From Acanthaster planci (lineage: Eukaryota; Echinodermata; Asteroidea; Valvatida; Acanthasteridae): a stretch of 64,000 nt of DNA. Positions within the stretch are counted from its first letter, which is position 1, and every line of letters starts with the position of its first letter. This document shows positions 48,601-61,600 of this stretch, piece after piece. Location of the stretch: positions 1,639,357-1,703,356 of the forward strand of contig NW_019091400.1 of the NCBI RefSeq assembly GCF_001949145.1. Direction: 5' to 3'. The translations under genes and the position numbers were made by a program. Under the pieces are notes generated by a model. That model searched no databases and had not been told where the DNA came from. It was given only the letters and a program-made list of their open reading frames with translations.

Positions 48601-51600
48601 TCAACTTTTAATGATTTTCTCAACTTACTCTTGACAAGTTATATGCCGTGTGTTCTACAGTTCACTACTCTGTTCTAAAAAACTTTTAAAGAACTACGCA
48701 TTTCTGACAGTGGAAGGATTTTTGAGGGTTAATCCACGGACCAGTGACCTGCATAGTTGGCGTTTGTGGAGGAGGTAAACTTACAGCAAGCAGGTTCATG
48801 ATGGTGTGTCCTATCTCACCAAAGACAGGCTTACGGAAACGCACGCTCATCAACGGACAAGGATAGTCTGTTGAGAAATGAAAAGGGTTACATATTAGTA
48901 TCAGAGTGGGAAAAAATTGTTTGTGAATCGGGCTCTGTTGACTAAAGGTACATATACACCAAAATCTCTAGTAGAGGCAATTATGGTTTGCATATATCTA
49001 CTAGCAATAAGGACAATAAGGACACCTGTTATTAAATGCAATTATCTCCCTGAGGCAAAGTGCATCTTGAAAGGGTTCACGGTACCCACTGCTTCATCTG
49101 AGTCGGACCGGCAAGCTGACACCAGCCAGCTAGGTGGTCAAGTGGTAAAGACGTCTGCACTGGTATAAGCAGGAGGTTGTGATTTTGAGTCCCATCGGAT
49201 CCAGCTTGTGAATTTTCCATAAGCTCACAAACAAGTACTGAGTATACAGTGTTTATGAATATACTTCTGTGTCAGGGCAAAACCTGAAATTCAGTTTAAC
49301 ATCTCCCCAATGCAAAATACATCTTGAAAGACATGAGCTCATGTTTAACCTGCTGCCAGGGGACACATTTTCGAGCACCTAGGCTTTATACATGAAGCCG
49401 GGGAGCCCTAAACTGGATAAAAGAGCTGGGCTTTGTAACAAAAGACCATACTCGGCACAAAAGTACTCAGCTGTTGGGAATTGCCAACATTTTTTCGGTT
49501 GTCAATACCGGAGGAAATGTTTTGAAAGATTATACCACTATTTGTGGTATTCAGCACAAGCGGATTACCACTGGGGACAAAAGCGCTCCAGCGCTGAGCG
49601 ATACAATACCGCTGCACACTAATCTGACCCCTATTGAAAAGACGCCAGTCGTGCATTGTGCCAGTTTCGGGAACAAAAGAGTTTTTTTTCTCAGCCCTTT
49701 TTACAAGGCTGCAGGCCTGGCTGATGTACTCGGGTGTCAATAGATTTTGTCTGTCAGACTAAAGTGGCCACAAGACAGTCATTCATGTGGGTGTAAACGT
49801 CCATTCAATGAAATGGTGAATTTTTGAAGAATTTTGAAAACCTGAAAATCTTGAAAATCGCCTGCATGTGTGCACTGCATTTTTCAAACCACCCGGCAGC
49901 GAGTGGTTAATAATACACCCAAACAATTTGTCAATAATACTGCAACAGGAGAAACATTTGATGATGGAAGTCTATTGCAATTCATGTTTATCTCCCACAG
50001 TTGCCTTGCTTAAAGTTTGAGAACGTGTGATACCCCAGAGGCAGGAATAGGAGTGGAGGGGGGAAATGGGAGGGGGCGACATAGAGATGGAAGAGACACA
50101 GAACAAGTACTGCATCTTGACAGGGTTGTTCTCTGGTACTTTGAAACCAAGAACACACATCTTTGGAATATTGCTGGTGGATGGGGATGGGGGTATGGAA
50201 TGAGGGGTTGGGGAATGGGCGTGGCCGGGATTTTTTCCAGGAGTGGGAAGTGCTTGACAGCGGTAGACAAATCAGTAATGGTGGAAGAAAGTCACTTTTG
50301 AGGTATTTTTTATAAACAAATTAGTGATTATCATCCCCTTTCATCCTTTGTTTTTTGTATTTCTTTCACTCATTTCTGCCCCCTCTGCTTTTAATTTTTT
50401 TCCGGGAGGGGGTAGGGGGTAAGTGTCCCTCTTTGCCCCTCCCCACCCGTGACCCCCATGGGTTGGGGTACAACACTTCTGATAAATAACATTACACTGG
50501 TATTTTTTTTTCTTCATACACTCACATCTAAATTCGGCCCCCAGTCTGAGCAGGAGCCGCAGGGGGAAGACTTTTGCCCAGGGCGTCTCCCACTTCTGCA
50601 GGAGGACGGCGAAGAGGTAAGGGGGCTCTGGCAGCAGCAGCTTGCTGAGACACTGGAAGGAGGGCCTGAGGTAGAGGAAGCCGCCGTGCTCCCGACCGCC
50701 CAGGAAACTCTGGCTGAAGAGACTGTGCCCCATGTGGGAGACTGTCACACCTGACATAAAAAAATAGCATTTTTCAACCAAAATCCTCAAAAATTCACTT
50801 TTTGCTATTCATCTTATCTCCTCAGTTTTTTTCCATTTTGAAGGGTACATTGGTGTCTCCTTAGTTTTTATGCAGCGATTTCCATATTCATGAGCAAAAC
50901 TGGATGTTGTCCTGGGAAGAAAACCTCAGTAATGCACCGATTTACAGACAAAAACTACTGGAACTATTTAACTTTTGCTGTCTCTTCAATATATGCGAGT
51001 TCATGACTTTTCACCTCTGTTCTTAGTATGCAACTGTGTCAAATCAAAACCATTTTCCTGACTGCATTACTTTTACTGGTGCCTTTGAATTACAGACACT
51101 GCGAGACACTGTGCACCTTATAAAACGCTTTGATAGTGTTATTATTATTATTTTAGGGGATGTGTTAGGTAACAATAGTCTAGAGTGTGTATAGCGACTG
51201 GACATGTTGGGGGGGTACCCCTCAGTCTCATTTCTTGCTGGGTATAAGTTGGTAACCTCTTTTTGATAAGCAGGAAGCAACACTAGTAACTCTACAAAGT
51301 TGGTTCTTTGGACTGGATAAAAAAATTAACCAAAATTTCCAAACAGCCAGTGGCACATTCATTGTCTTTTACATTTCAACGACCACCAAGCCCAATGAAC
51401 CAGTTTGGTATTCCAACAGCGCATGCCCAGCACGAGACTATTCGGGAAAAGCTACATGCGAGTGCAATAGTCTGTCCTATCAGCGCAGCCATATGGTGAC
51501 TCACGTGGGTGCTTTGTTCCTGAAAGACCTTGGCTTTCTGAACTACCAAACTGGCTCATTATGAAATACAAATGGCTGGGCTCTACCTTCCTCAAGCCTC

Positions 51601-52614
51601 CAGCATCCTCCCAAAACCTGCTGGCAGACTGCTGCTACTCTGGGAGGCTTGAGGGGTGACTTACCTCTGGACGCTTGCTCGTACAGCGACTGAAGGTGGC
51701 GGAAGATGTCCTTGGGGACGGTCTTCTCATCGGTGAGGCACTCCAGGACAATGACAATCTCATCCTGGCCCACCGTGGCCATGCCCTTGGTGGAGAAACA
51801 CCAGCACGTCCTGTTCACGCAGCAATTTACTATCAGGCAATAAAGGTCAAGACACATGCACTTCATTTTTTTCTTTCGAAACAACTCTCAAAAATCCACC
51901 TTTAGCTCCTAATCAAAGTTATTTTCAATATGTATTCATGCTAATTAAAGGGTGTTTTGGTGCCTTTTTTGTCTTTTTTTGTGTCTCAGGCTTCAAAAGG
52001 ATGAAAGGCAATGAAACAGACAATAGCACAAATCAATACTTACAATCCAAGATCTTGATTCTGACGATCAGGTTTCTATTTAAAGCAAAGGCCACAGGGG
52101 GTGCACTAGGATCTGGAAGAGGTATAAGAAAACGTATAAGAAAAGTAACAACTTTTCAATGGTATCCGCTTCGAGCGGCAACAAAAGAGGGCGTGTTTTT
52201 AAATGAGAACTATTTGCTACCACAACAGGCCATAAACAGGGGCTGAATTAGAGTTCAAAGGAAGGTCTGCCTGACTGTGTGTGAGCACGCAACAAATGGA
52301 GGAACCGACGGTCTGGACATCGGCCAGAGGTGAGTCAAGGTGTAGCTGAAGTTTTAACTTGTAAGCAATGCCCGTGCATAGATAGCTGGATTATGTTTAC
52401 ATGTGTTTACATGTTGTATTGTTTCGGAAATAAACATGTTAAATTGAGGACTCATTTGCCTGTTATTATCAAAACCGCTTCACTGGCATCTGAAGTTTTC
52501 CTAAAACTCATCACACTACATGGTACCGTGATTGTGACTGAAGTTGAAGAATATACTCACTTTTCATTTCTTGAATAAGCTCCTCTTCTACCAGATTCTG
52601 CCTTACATGGTATT
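45641..52614 (-). CDS. ZFYVE9: ZFYVE9-like exons 6-15, C-terminal SARA domain
   Basis: Ten exons encode the conserved C-terminal half shared by SARA and endofin: [153 protein letters not shown], and [20 protein letters not shown], ending [14 protein letters not shown]. No residue gap is needed relative to the family pattern. Exon 54287-54135, beside the N gap, is not interrupted. Confidence 0.94.
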
Positions 52615-55600
52615 CTGAAAGGCCAAGAAAAGGAAATGCAGACACCTTTCATGGATTTCATCTTCAACACAAGAGGTACACACCTGACACAGTCTTCTCC
52701 TATCAGAGCACTGCTATTGTTTTGACGACATGTCTTGGACAGTGCAGCAGCTCAACCCCCCTTGCAATGTGGCAGGTATTGTGAGTCCAAAGAAAAAAAA
52801 ATTTCTGATGGGCATTTTTTTCAGGGCATTAAATGTGGAAGTGTTCAGAGGATTCCGACTGGGTTTCTGTTGGCATTTTGTGTGACAAGTTCTGACCTCC
52901 TCCTGTTTCCACGGCAACGACGACAGGCGGTAACCCTTCCTCATTCCCTGGGATGAGGCTAGATCCTGTGACGTCCCCGAGCCCCCTGGGCCTGCCTTCC
53001 ACTGTGCACGGCACGTTGCCGACATCTATTCCAGCCAGAACTGTGCCTCCGATGCCCACGCCATCGTGGGGGTTCTGCTCCACCCCCGGGTTGACGCCGT
53101 CGGAGAAACGGACCTTGCGTGTCTCCCTAGGACGAGAGCCTGTGACAGAAACAACAGCATGCTTGCCCTCAAAGGTAGTTTCACAACAGGTGCAAGCGAT
53201 GTAATCATCATAAATGCTTCGTGTACAGAACAAATTCATAGACATTTAGACATTGGCATTGAGGTCTTTATCAGAACTGGTCTGCCCATTTTTTTGAGAG
53301 TTCTCTACATCCACGCCAAGTGGGAACAGGAGCGGGCATGTTTTTACATGGCAATGGCTATCGTTTGGTGGAAACTCATCGCGTGAGCGCGCAAGGCTTA
53401 TTTGCATTTGGAGTGGGCCACAGTGAGTACACGCAACCAATTCATATGGTCTTAGCATGAGCGCAAGGCCAGTGCAGGAGCTCGGTCAAAAACTTCCGAC
53501 AAGCCTGTCAGTCCTTTACCAGTGAGGGCGCACTTTCGCTCAGGGAGGATTGAAAGGTATGAGCGAACAATGATTACATTTCAGAAAAAATGTAATATGT
53601 AGTGCAATCTGTGATACTTTTTCACACGGTAGAACTTTTGGCTCATACTGCAGTTTCCCCATACCTGACATGCCCCACGAGAAATTTCAGACTGAATGCT
53701 TGCTAGAAACTGCCTTCTGTACAATCCTCATCAACCCAGACCAAAACGTGGTGACCATTTGGCCAAAACGCACAAATTTTTTGGGCGCGCTCTTTCTAAC
53801 TTTCAGCACGTGTCGAGTTGCTAGCACATCCCACTAACATATGTGCGTGGTACGGGCATATCTCAAAAGTTGGGAACATTTGCATACTACTGGGTCATTC
53901 CCACTGGAATGCTAGTGTGCCATCACAATGGAAAGCAGGAATGCTCTGCTTTGCACATAAGCTGAGGTGAGGAAGCATTCCAGTACAAACCAAAGNNNNN
54001 NNNNNNNNNNNNTTGAAATGTTCCCACCATTCTGAATTACGAGACGCTCCCTAAAAGCAGCCTTTGTCCCTGATTTGGTCTTAAACTCTGTCACGCAAAG
54101 GCACGGACTAAGGACTGTCCCCCGCCCCCTTTACCGTCATTGCTCGGTCGGCGTAGCGAGGATCTGTTCCCAGCATTCCCGGCAGGCATGCCTTCACTTG
54201 TGTTGCTAATGTTACTCAGGTTGTCCTGGTCGGGGGGTGGGGTGGGCTCAGGTTGGTTCTCAGCCTGGGTGCGCTGGAGAGCTTGAGCTGAATTCAATAG
54301 GAAACCACATCAGTCAATGTACAGCAATTCGTAAAGGTGCTGATGTCAGCAATTTCTTACTGTGCATTTACTGTCGTATTTTAGCAAGTTACTGGCTTTT
54401 ATTTCTTTTGCACTCCTACCTAGCTTTATCATTTCCACTCTTACAGTTATGGTGGTGGATATGTGTGGATTTGCATATGGGCATTATTCTGGAGATATTG
54501 GATTATACTCCCCAAATGCACTTTATTTGTTGAACGCTTGGGTATAGGAAAGAGCCCGACTATTTTTGCTGTAATTATATGAACAGCCCACACTTTGAAA
54601 AATATTTTTCATTCGAACAACAAATACAAGGCAACATGACTTTATCAATAATATGGAGCCATCCACTAGAGTCTACGGCCTTACTCAAGGCACGCGTGGC
54701 ACCTTGGATGCTTACATGTACATTCCACACAACAAAAGACTAATACAAGTGGCGAAGCCAAGTGCCTTTATCATCTCATGATGCTTATCAATATTTACAT
54801 TTATTCAAGTTAAAAGTGCTGTAGCATGTTCAAATGCCGCCACTTTGCGCCTTTTGTTTCAGTGCCTACATATAGCACCTGCACGCAAACCTGTCCCAAG
54901 ATTCCCAATCATCATTCGGTGCACGCAGGGCAGTGTTGACCCAGTTTCCAATGAAAACTCAAAGATATCAGCGTTCCCCAGCACCTTCTTATTGAGCGTG
55001 TATTGTGAGTAAGTAAGTCTGCAGTTTTATTTGTCAATATCCACATCAAGTCACGCATTATGCATGAGAATTCTCTACCAAATCGGTGAGCAAATGTAAA
55101 CAAAAACATAAGCCTTCTCCACAAGACAGTGAAAGCGCTCATGACCTCGCCACTCACACTGGTCTTTTTTCTGGTTAACAGAGTACGAGTATCCAGGGTG
55201 CCATGCACGCCTTGACTAAAGGCTGTTGAGTACAAAGATGGTATCTGTCCATCTGCATAGTCTTTATTCCCACATATGTATTACATTTTTCCCCAAATTT
55301 TCACAGAGTCTGCCTTGCTGCCATTTAAGGAAGCAGACTCACAGTTTTTCTTTGAAAGACAATGCTTAACAAAATAAAGTGTCCAAAATGGCCGAGAGGA
55401 TGGCTTACTGATGCCCAGACACTCCTCTGGCCATGAGCTAGGTACAAAATGATGTGTCCTGAGTTTCAGAACATTGGAGAATCTTGGAGGATCCAGTGAA
55501 AGAATCTTAAGGAGTTAGGGTTTTCTGTTGTGAATTTGTGTCCTGTGATGGACTGCGAGATGTCTCACCTCTGAGGATGACGTTAAGACAGCTGATGCAC

Positions 55601-58600
55601 ACCCTAGCCTCCTTGCTCTCCATGTACTTCAACTTCAGCCGCATAGAGCAGCACTTGGCACAGAAGACCTGCAACCGAAACATATCCACCCTCTGTTCAT
55701 TGTTTCTGTCCGCCAAACTTCACACTTTAAACTGCCGTATTTTCAACAGCAATGAACTAAAAATTGTATGGTACACTATTATGAGAAACAAATGCCACTG
55801 AGCAGTGCAGATGGTGACACTCGTGATCCACAACCAACAGACAGGGCTTAAGTAGGCAATTTCTGTTTTTGAAATGTAAGTTCCACTTTTAACAAGGCAC
55901 GCTTGATACAAAGGAACCTCCAACCATTACCTTCAAGCATTATCGAAGCTGAGGTAATAGTGGACAATGGGGCACGTGGGCTTTGTCTTGGCTACATGTA
56001 GGTGTTCTAAATTCAGTAAAGAATAAGCAGAATCAGCCATTCAGATGACTCTGGCTTGCTTTTAGGAGAGATATGCTGAAACTCTACCAGGGCGGCTTCA
56101 GCACAAAAGGTGCCCAACATTGAGAACAGTTGATGTCTTCGCAGAACTTTACAACGAACTACTGTATGAGTATGCCCAAACTCCACAGTCCTGCACATGT
56201 ACTGTACAACATTGGGTCCAACTTAATGAGAGGATCACTCATGAAGAATTTTGCACTCTTTTTGTAAGTAGGTGAATTAGCATTCCATTGCCACTTCAAC
56301 TTGACAGAGGTTTGACTTCTACATTTATATACCTGTACTGGTAGAAGAGTGAAATGATATTTTTTTCCGACTTACTTTGCCGCAAGCTCTACAGTGATGT
56401 CTCCTCTTCCGAAAGGTGAACTTCTGTTGGCAGTTCATACAGTTGAGAGCTTCTGAGTCTGGCACCCAGACTGGGGCCACTGCCCCCAGCTGCATGGCTC
56501 CCTCTGAGTAGTCGATCACTCGCCGGTTGAAATCCCCCTGTTCAGAGTCTGTCTCGTTGGATGTGGTGACTGAGTCGTTATCGGCGAACAGGTTGTTTTG
56601 GGCGACAGCGTTGGGAGCTGCGACAAGGGTTGGCGGAATGGCGTCGACCAGGGTTTGCTGCGTCTGGGGAGGAGTTTGGAATGACTGCTGGGTGGCATCC
56701 GCCCGGTTTAGATGCAGGCTCTCGGAAGCAGAGCCCTGTTCGGGCACTCGGAATGCATCCTCTCTTCCCTGGACATCCTCGATGATGGGGCTTGGGGGCA
56801 GGGCCTGGGCCAACTTTCGTGGGCCTGGTTGGTCAAAGTTCAGGGTCAGCCCCTGACGTAGGCCCTCCGGTCTTCGGTCTCCCTCCCCGCCCATTGAATT
56901 CCGGACATCTTGGTAGCTCGGTGGATCAGCTGGCATAAAGGGAGGGGCTGGCACACTTCCATGGGACTGCCGTTGATCCGTGGAACTCCTGGTGCTTGGC
57001 GAAGCAGGAAACCCTGCAGGATGAGCCAAGCCTCTTGGTTGGCTGGTCATAGTGTTACTGTTCTTGGAAATTGGGTCCAAAGAACTGACGTCAGAGTGAT
57101 GTTGCGGTTGACCCCCTTGTGTTCCTGATGGTGCAGACACTGCTGGAGGTATTCCTTGGGGAGGGGCTGGCGAGGAACTAGGCACCTGCCCTCCGCTAAC
57201 TGCAACATTGGGCACCCGGATTTGCGAGTTGCTGTTGTTTACAGATGATGGGTCCTTTGTCTGTCTACTTACGTATGGCTGCCCACTGGGAAATGCCTGA
57301 TTATTTCGCAGTAGGTTCTTAGCATTCTTGCTGAGCACGTCATTGGGGAGAGCTGGGTCTTTGGCTGAACTGGTAGTTTGCATGGAGGGGGCTTCCACCG
57401 GTGCTGCTGTCAGGGAAGGGCTCAAGAGAGGGACCCCCGACTGGGGCACAGGAGATGAGTCCAGCAGACTTGTGCTGTGGACAGTGGGACCCAGGGTGTC
57501 CTGTCTGGATGCTGAGACATTCTTACTGAAGAAGGGGTCCAAGCCAGCCAGTTCATTGCCCCGTTGCAAGGTGGGCTCCTGTTGCAGCGACTCCGTGTAT
57601 TGTTCATTGAGTAGTTTAGACACAGGACTCACACGGTCTCCCGGAGTGTTTAAGTCCTCAATGCTCAGATGAGTTGGATTGGGTTGAGGTTGGTGTACTG
57701 GCTGGGCGACAGGTTTACCTTTCTCCTTCAATGGCATGATGCCAACTTCTTGTTCCAGTGCTTCTAGATCAGCCTCTGTCACCTTGACATTCTTGACGCT
57801 ACTGAATCCGACAGGGGGCTTGGGCTGGACGACTCCTTTGCTGGGTTTTGAAGGGGACATTGTTTCATTGGCAGCCTTTGCTGGACTCTCTGGGGTTTTG
57901 ATGCTGGAGATGATCTTCGGTCTTGCACCTTGCTTGACATACTCGTGCATCAGTTCAGGACGTAGTGGGGCAGGGGTCAAATTTTTGCTGAGGGGTTTGA
58001 CCTCTAGGACATCCTTGGATTCTGTCAGACTAGGCCGGGAATCCTGCTGAAGGTCAGGTGCCGGTCTTTTGCCTGGCTCTTTTTGGCTGTCTTCTTCCTT
58101 CCCAGGTAGCTGGTTGACGCTCAGTGGGTTGACTGGCACAAGAGGAGTTACCTGTCCTGTGCCAGTGTGTAATGGTTGGCTTACCACTGTGGGTCCAACT
58201 CCAGTTAAATCAGGATTTCCAACATTTAAAGTTGCACTGGGGAAACCATGAGACGGCGAGCTGGAACGAACCTGATTAGAATTTCCCACAACATGTGGCT
58301 CTGCGGTTGACAGCCCAAGCGATCCTGTGACTTGAGTTGTACTTGAGGAAGTAACACCTGCAACCAGCGTGGAGCTTTCTGACAGAGGGGCAGCAGTGGC
58401 TGTCTTATTCATGTGAGAGAAAAGTTCCCCAGAGGAGTCGGTCCGACTTGTGTGGGTGGGCGGCCCCGAATTCACTGCATCCAAACCAGACAGCCTGCTG
58501 GCAGAACTTTGCACCGTGTCGCCAGACATTGGCTGGTACGGCTCCGACTTGATCCCCAGGGAATTCAGAGATAAGGTCTGAGGGGCCGCAGGTGCAAAGT

Positions 58601-61600
58601 CAGCCTCCGAGAGGTCAAGCAGGAAGCTGCGTGACTTTGGCTCATGCTGTGGTGTAGTCTGACTGCTGCTTTGCGTTCTGTTATCAACAGAGCCATACCC
58701 ACTGGTCTCCTGGCTTGTGGAGTAGGAGCTGCCACCGTTGACAACCTGAGTTGAATCAGGAGTCTGGTAGGGATATATCGTCGACTTGTTGACAGCAACA
58801 GGCTCGGGTTGTAACACACTGGTTGAGTCTTTAAACAGGAAAGAAGTTCAAATATTCCATCAGTAAGCTGCAAATTAAAATGTCCTGCCCAAATAAAACA
58901 AAGATCAAAGCAACTTGACTTTAAAACACCCAATCTCTATTTCCAAGGATGGATTCGAGCCAGAGAGATGCTAATTAATTTTGGATTGTTGTCCTGCCCA
59001 ACGTGTATTATAACACTGTATACTCAGTGTTTGCCTCCGAGGGCTTGTGGAAAAAACCCAAAGCGTAATCGGGTGGGACTCGAACCCACGACTTCCTGCT
59101 TACTAGTGCAGACGTCTAGACCATTCGACCACCGAGCTTGCTGGTGTCAGCTGGCTGGTTCGAGTCAGATGTAGCAGCGGGTACTGCGAACAACTATTTC
59201 CAAGGACGGATTGGCGCTGGGATATGTTAATTAGTTTTGGATTTTTGCCCTGCCCGACATGTATTATAACACTGTATACTCAGTATACTCGAACGATTAA
59301 GACGTCTGCACTAGTAAGTAGAAGTCATGGGTTCGAGTCCCACCCGGGTATACTTGTGGTTTTTTCACAAGTCTTCGGGGACAAACACCGAGTATACAGT
59401 GTTATTATACACTTGGGCAGGGCAAAAAATCCAAAATTAATCAACATCTCCCTGGCACAAATCCATCCTTGGAAATAGTTCTTCGCATTACCCGCTGCTA
59501 CTGTACTTCTGACTTGTACCAGCCAGCTGACACTGGCAAGTACATGTAAGCAGAAGTCGTAGGTTTGAGTCCCACCCGGGTATGCATGTGGTTCTTTTCA
59601 TAAGCCTTCAGGGGCAAACACTGAGTATACAGTGTTATAATACACGTCAGACAGGGCAAAAATCCAAAATTAATTACCACCCAAACTCGTTCAGTAGTTG
59701 TGTGAGGGCCGCCCACTTCTTGATTGACATTACTGTGGGGCCCCATTAAAGTCCCCAATCCTACATTTTATAACAAACTATCCCCCTGAAGCAGTGTTGG
59801 CCAGGGCACTTGCTGGGCCTCTTAAGCTTCGGGGGGAACTATGTGAGCACAGTCTTTTCACTTTTCACCTGCCTTCGTATAGCCCAAGTGATCAGACTAG
59901 AGGATGCAAATAAGCTTTTGCCTTCAGGACTGATTTTTTTTGTTTTGTCACCCTTACCTCCACATAATGTTTCATGGGTTTTTGATTTGTTTCCAAGCTG
60001 TTCTGAATTTGCTGAAAACTGTAGTAAGTACACTGCACAGTGATTTTATTTACCCTTCAAAGGGAGAGAAACCGCCTTTGGGTTCAAAGATAATTGAGTC
60101 AACCTACAAGTAAGTGTATTAGCATTATACTGTTCATTTGCTTGACAATATTTCTAAAAAATTCTCAATAGTTGGTTTTAAACACAAACATCATAACACC
60201 ACATACGGCTAGGTACAGAATATGTACAACTGAAGTACATGTATGCATCGTGTGCCTGTCATTAGCATCTCATTGGAATAATCTTCTAAACACCTGTCTT
60301 CAGTTCTCAATTACTAGCTTACTGATGCATGAAGTGTGACAATACAGTAGGCCTGCTGAGGGTCCCAGCACCAACAGGCTGCTATTAGCAGGCAAAAGTC
60401 TGAAACACCAGCATCCAGCCACAGACGCGCACCTATTTATTAAACGTGGTGTACCGTACACCCTTAGTAAAATCCCGAAAATCGGACTACCATATATTTC
60501 TGAAATATCTTAACTGAAAAAAGTAAACAACAGTCTCAATCAATCAGTAAAATATTTCCACCCAGAATTCTGTAGTTTTCGAGAAAACAAATATTTTGTT
60601 CTCTTTTATTACGATGGTCAGCCGACCAGCTTAATAGAGTTAAATTCACTTCGCACATCACATCCTTTAACAGGCACCAAATTTCTTATAAGTAGTGTTT
60701 CACAATAGCAGATGTTGTGGGAATCTTTATTAATGGATGGATAAACCTGAAAGCAGCTAAAAATATACACTGATATTCTTTCACCAAAAACACTGTGAAA
60801 TGAAATTCTAGAAACCTGAGTGTTAGGCGTAAAGTAGAAAATAAATTGGATCCGTGTGAAGTTGAATTTTATTGAAGGAAAGGGTTTTTTAATGGGAAAC
60901 TTTGCAAATTCAAAATCACCCCTAGATAATAATAGAATGATCGAATATGGAGGCTGTTTCCGAGCACAATGATTTTCGTCAACAAAAAGTATGATTTCCA
61001 CACGTTAACCACTTGCTGCAAGGGGACCCATTTTCGAGCACGTAGGCTTTATACACGGAGCTGGGGAACCTGAAATTGGACAAAGGGAACTGGGCCTTGT
61101 AGCAAAAGACCGTACTTGGAACAAAAGACCAGGTTGCTGGGCATTACCGACATTTTTTCACTCTCAGTAGTGGAGATAATCCAGCCTTGTTTTGAAACAG
61201 TGTACCACTGTTTCGGACATTTAGAGCAAGCAGATTACCACTGGGGACAAAAGTGCTCCACTACCGTAGTGACGAGCCACACAGCACCGCTGAGCGCTAA
61301 TCTGGTCCCTATAGAAAAGAGGACAGCAGCGCACTGTGCCACGTTCGTTAACAAAAGGAAGTCATATAACACTGCACAATCTGGGCTCTTTTTACAAGAC
61401 TGCAGGCTTGGCTGAAATACTCGGGTGTCAATAGATTTTGTCTGTCAGACTAGAGTGGCCACCAGACAGTAATTCGTGTGGGTGTAAACGTCCATTAATT
61501 GAAATGATGAATTTTTGAAGAATTTTGAAAACTGAAAATCTTGGAAAAGTTCAGATTATGTACACTGCATTTTTCAAACCACACGGCAGTAAGTGGTTAA

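Noticed and set aside
59080-59155. tRNA-like sequence with A and B boxes.
   Set aside because: The same block recurs at 59284, 59540 and 49130 attached to a common non-tRNA body, and no acceptor-stem pairing is visible, so it is a SINE head.
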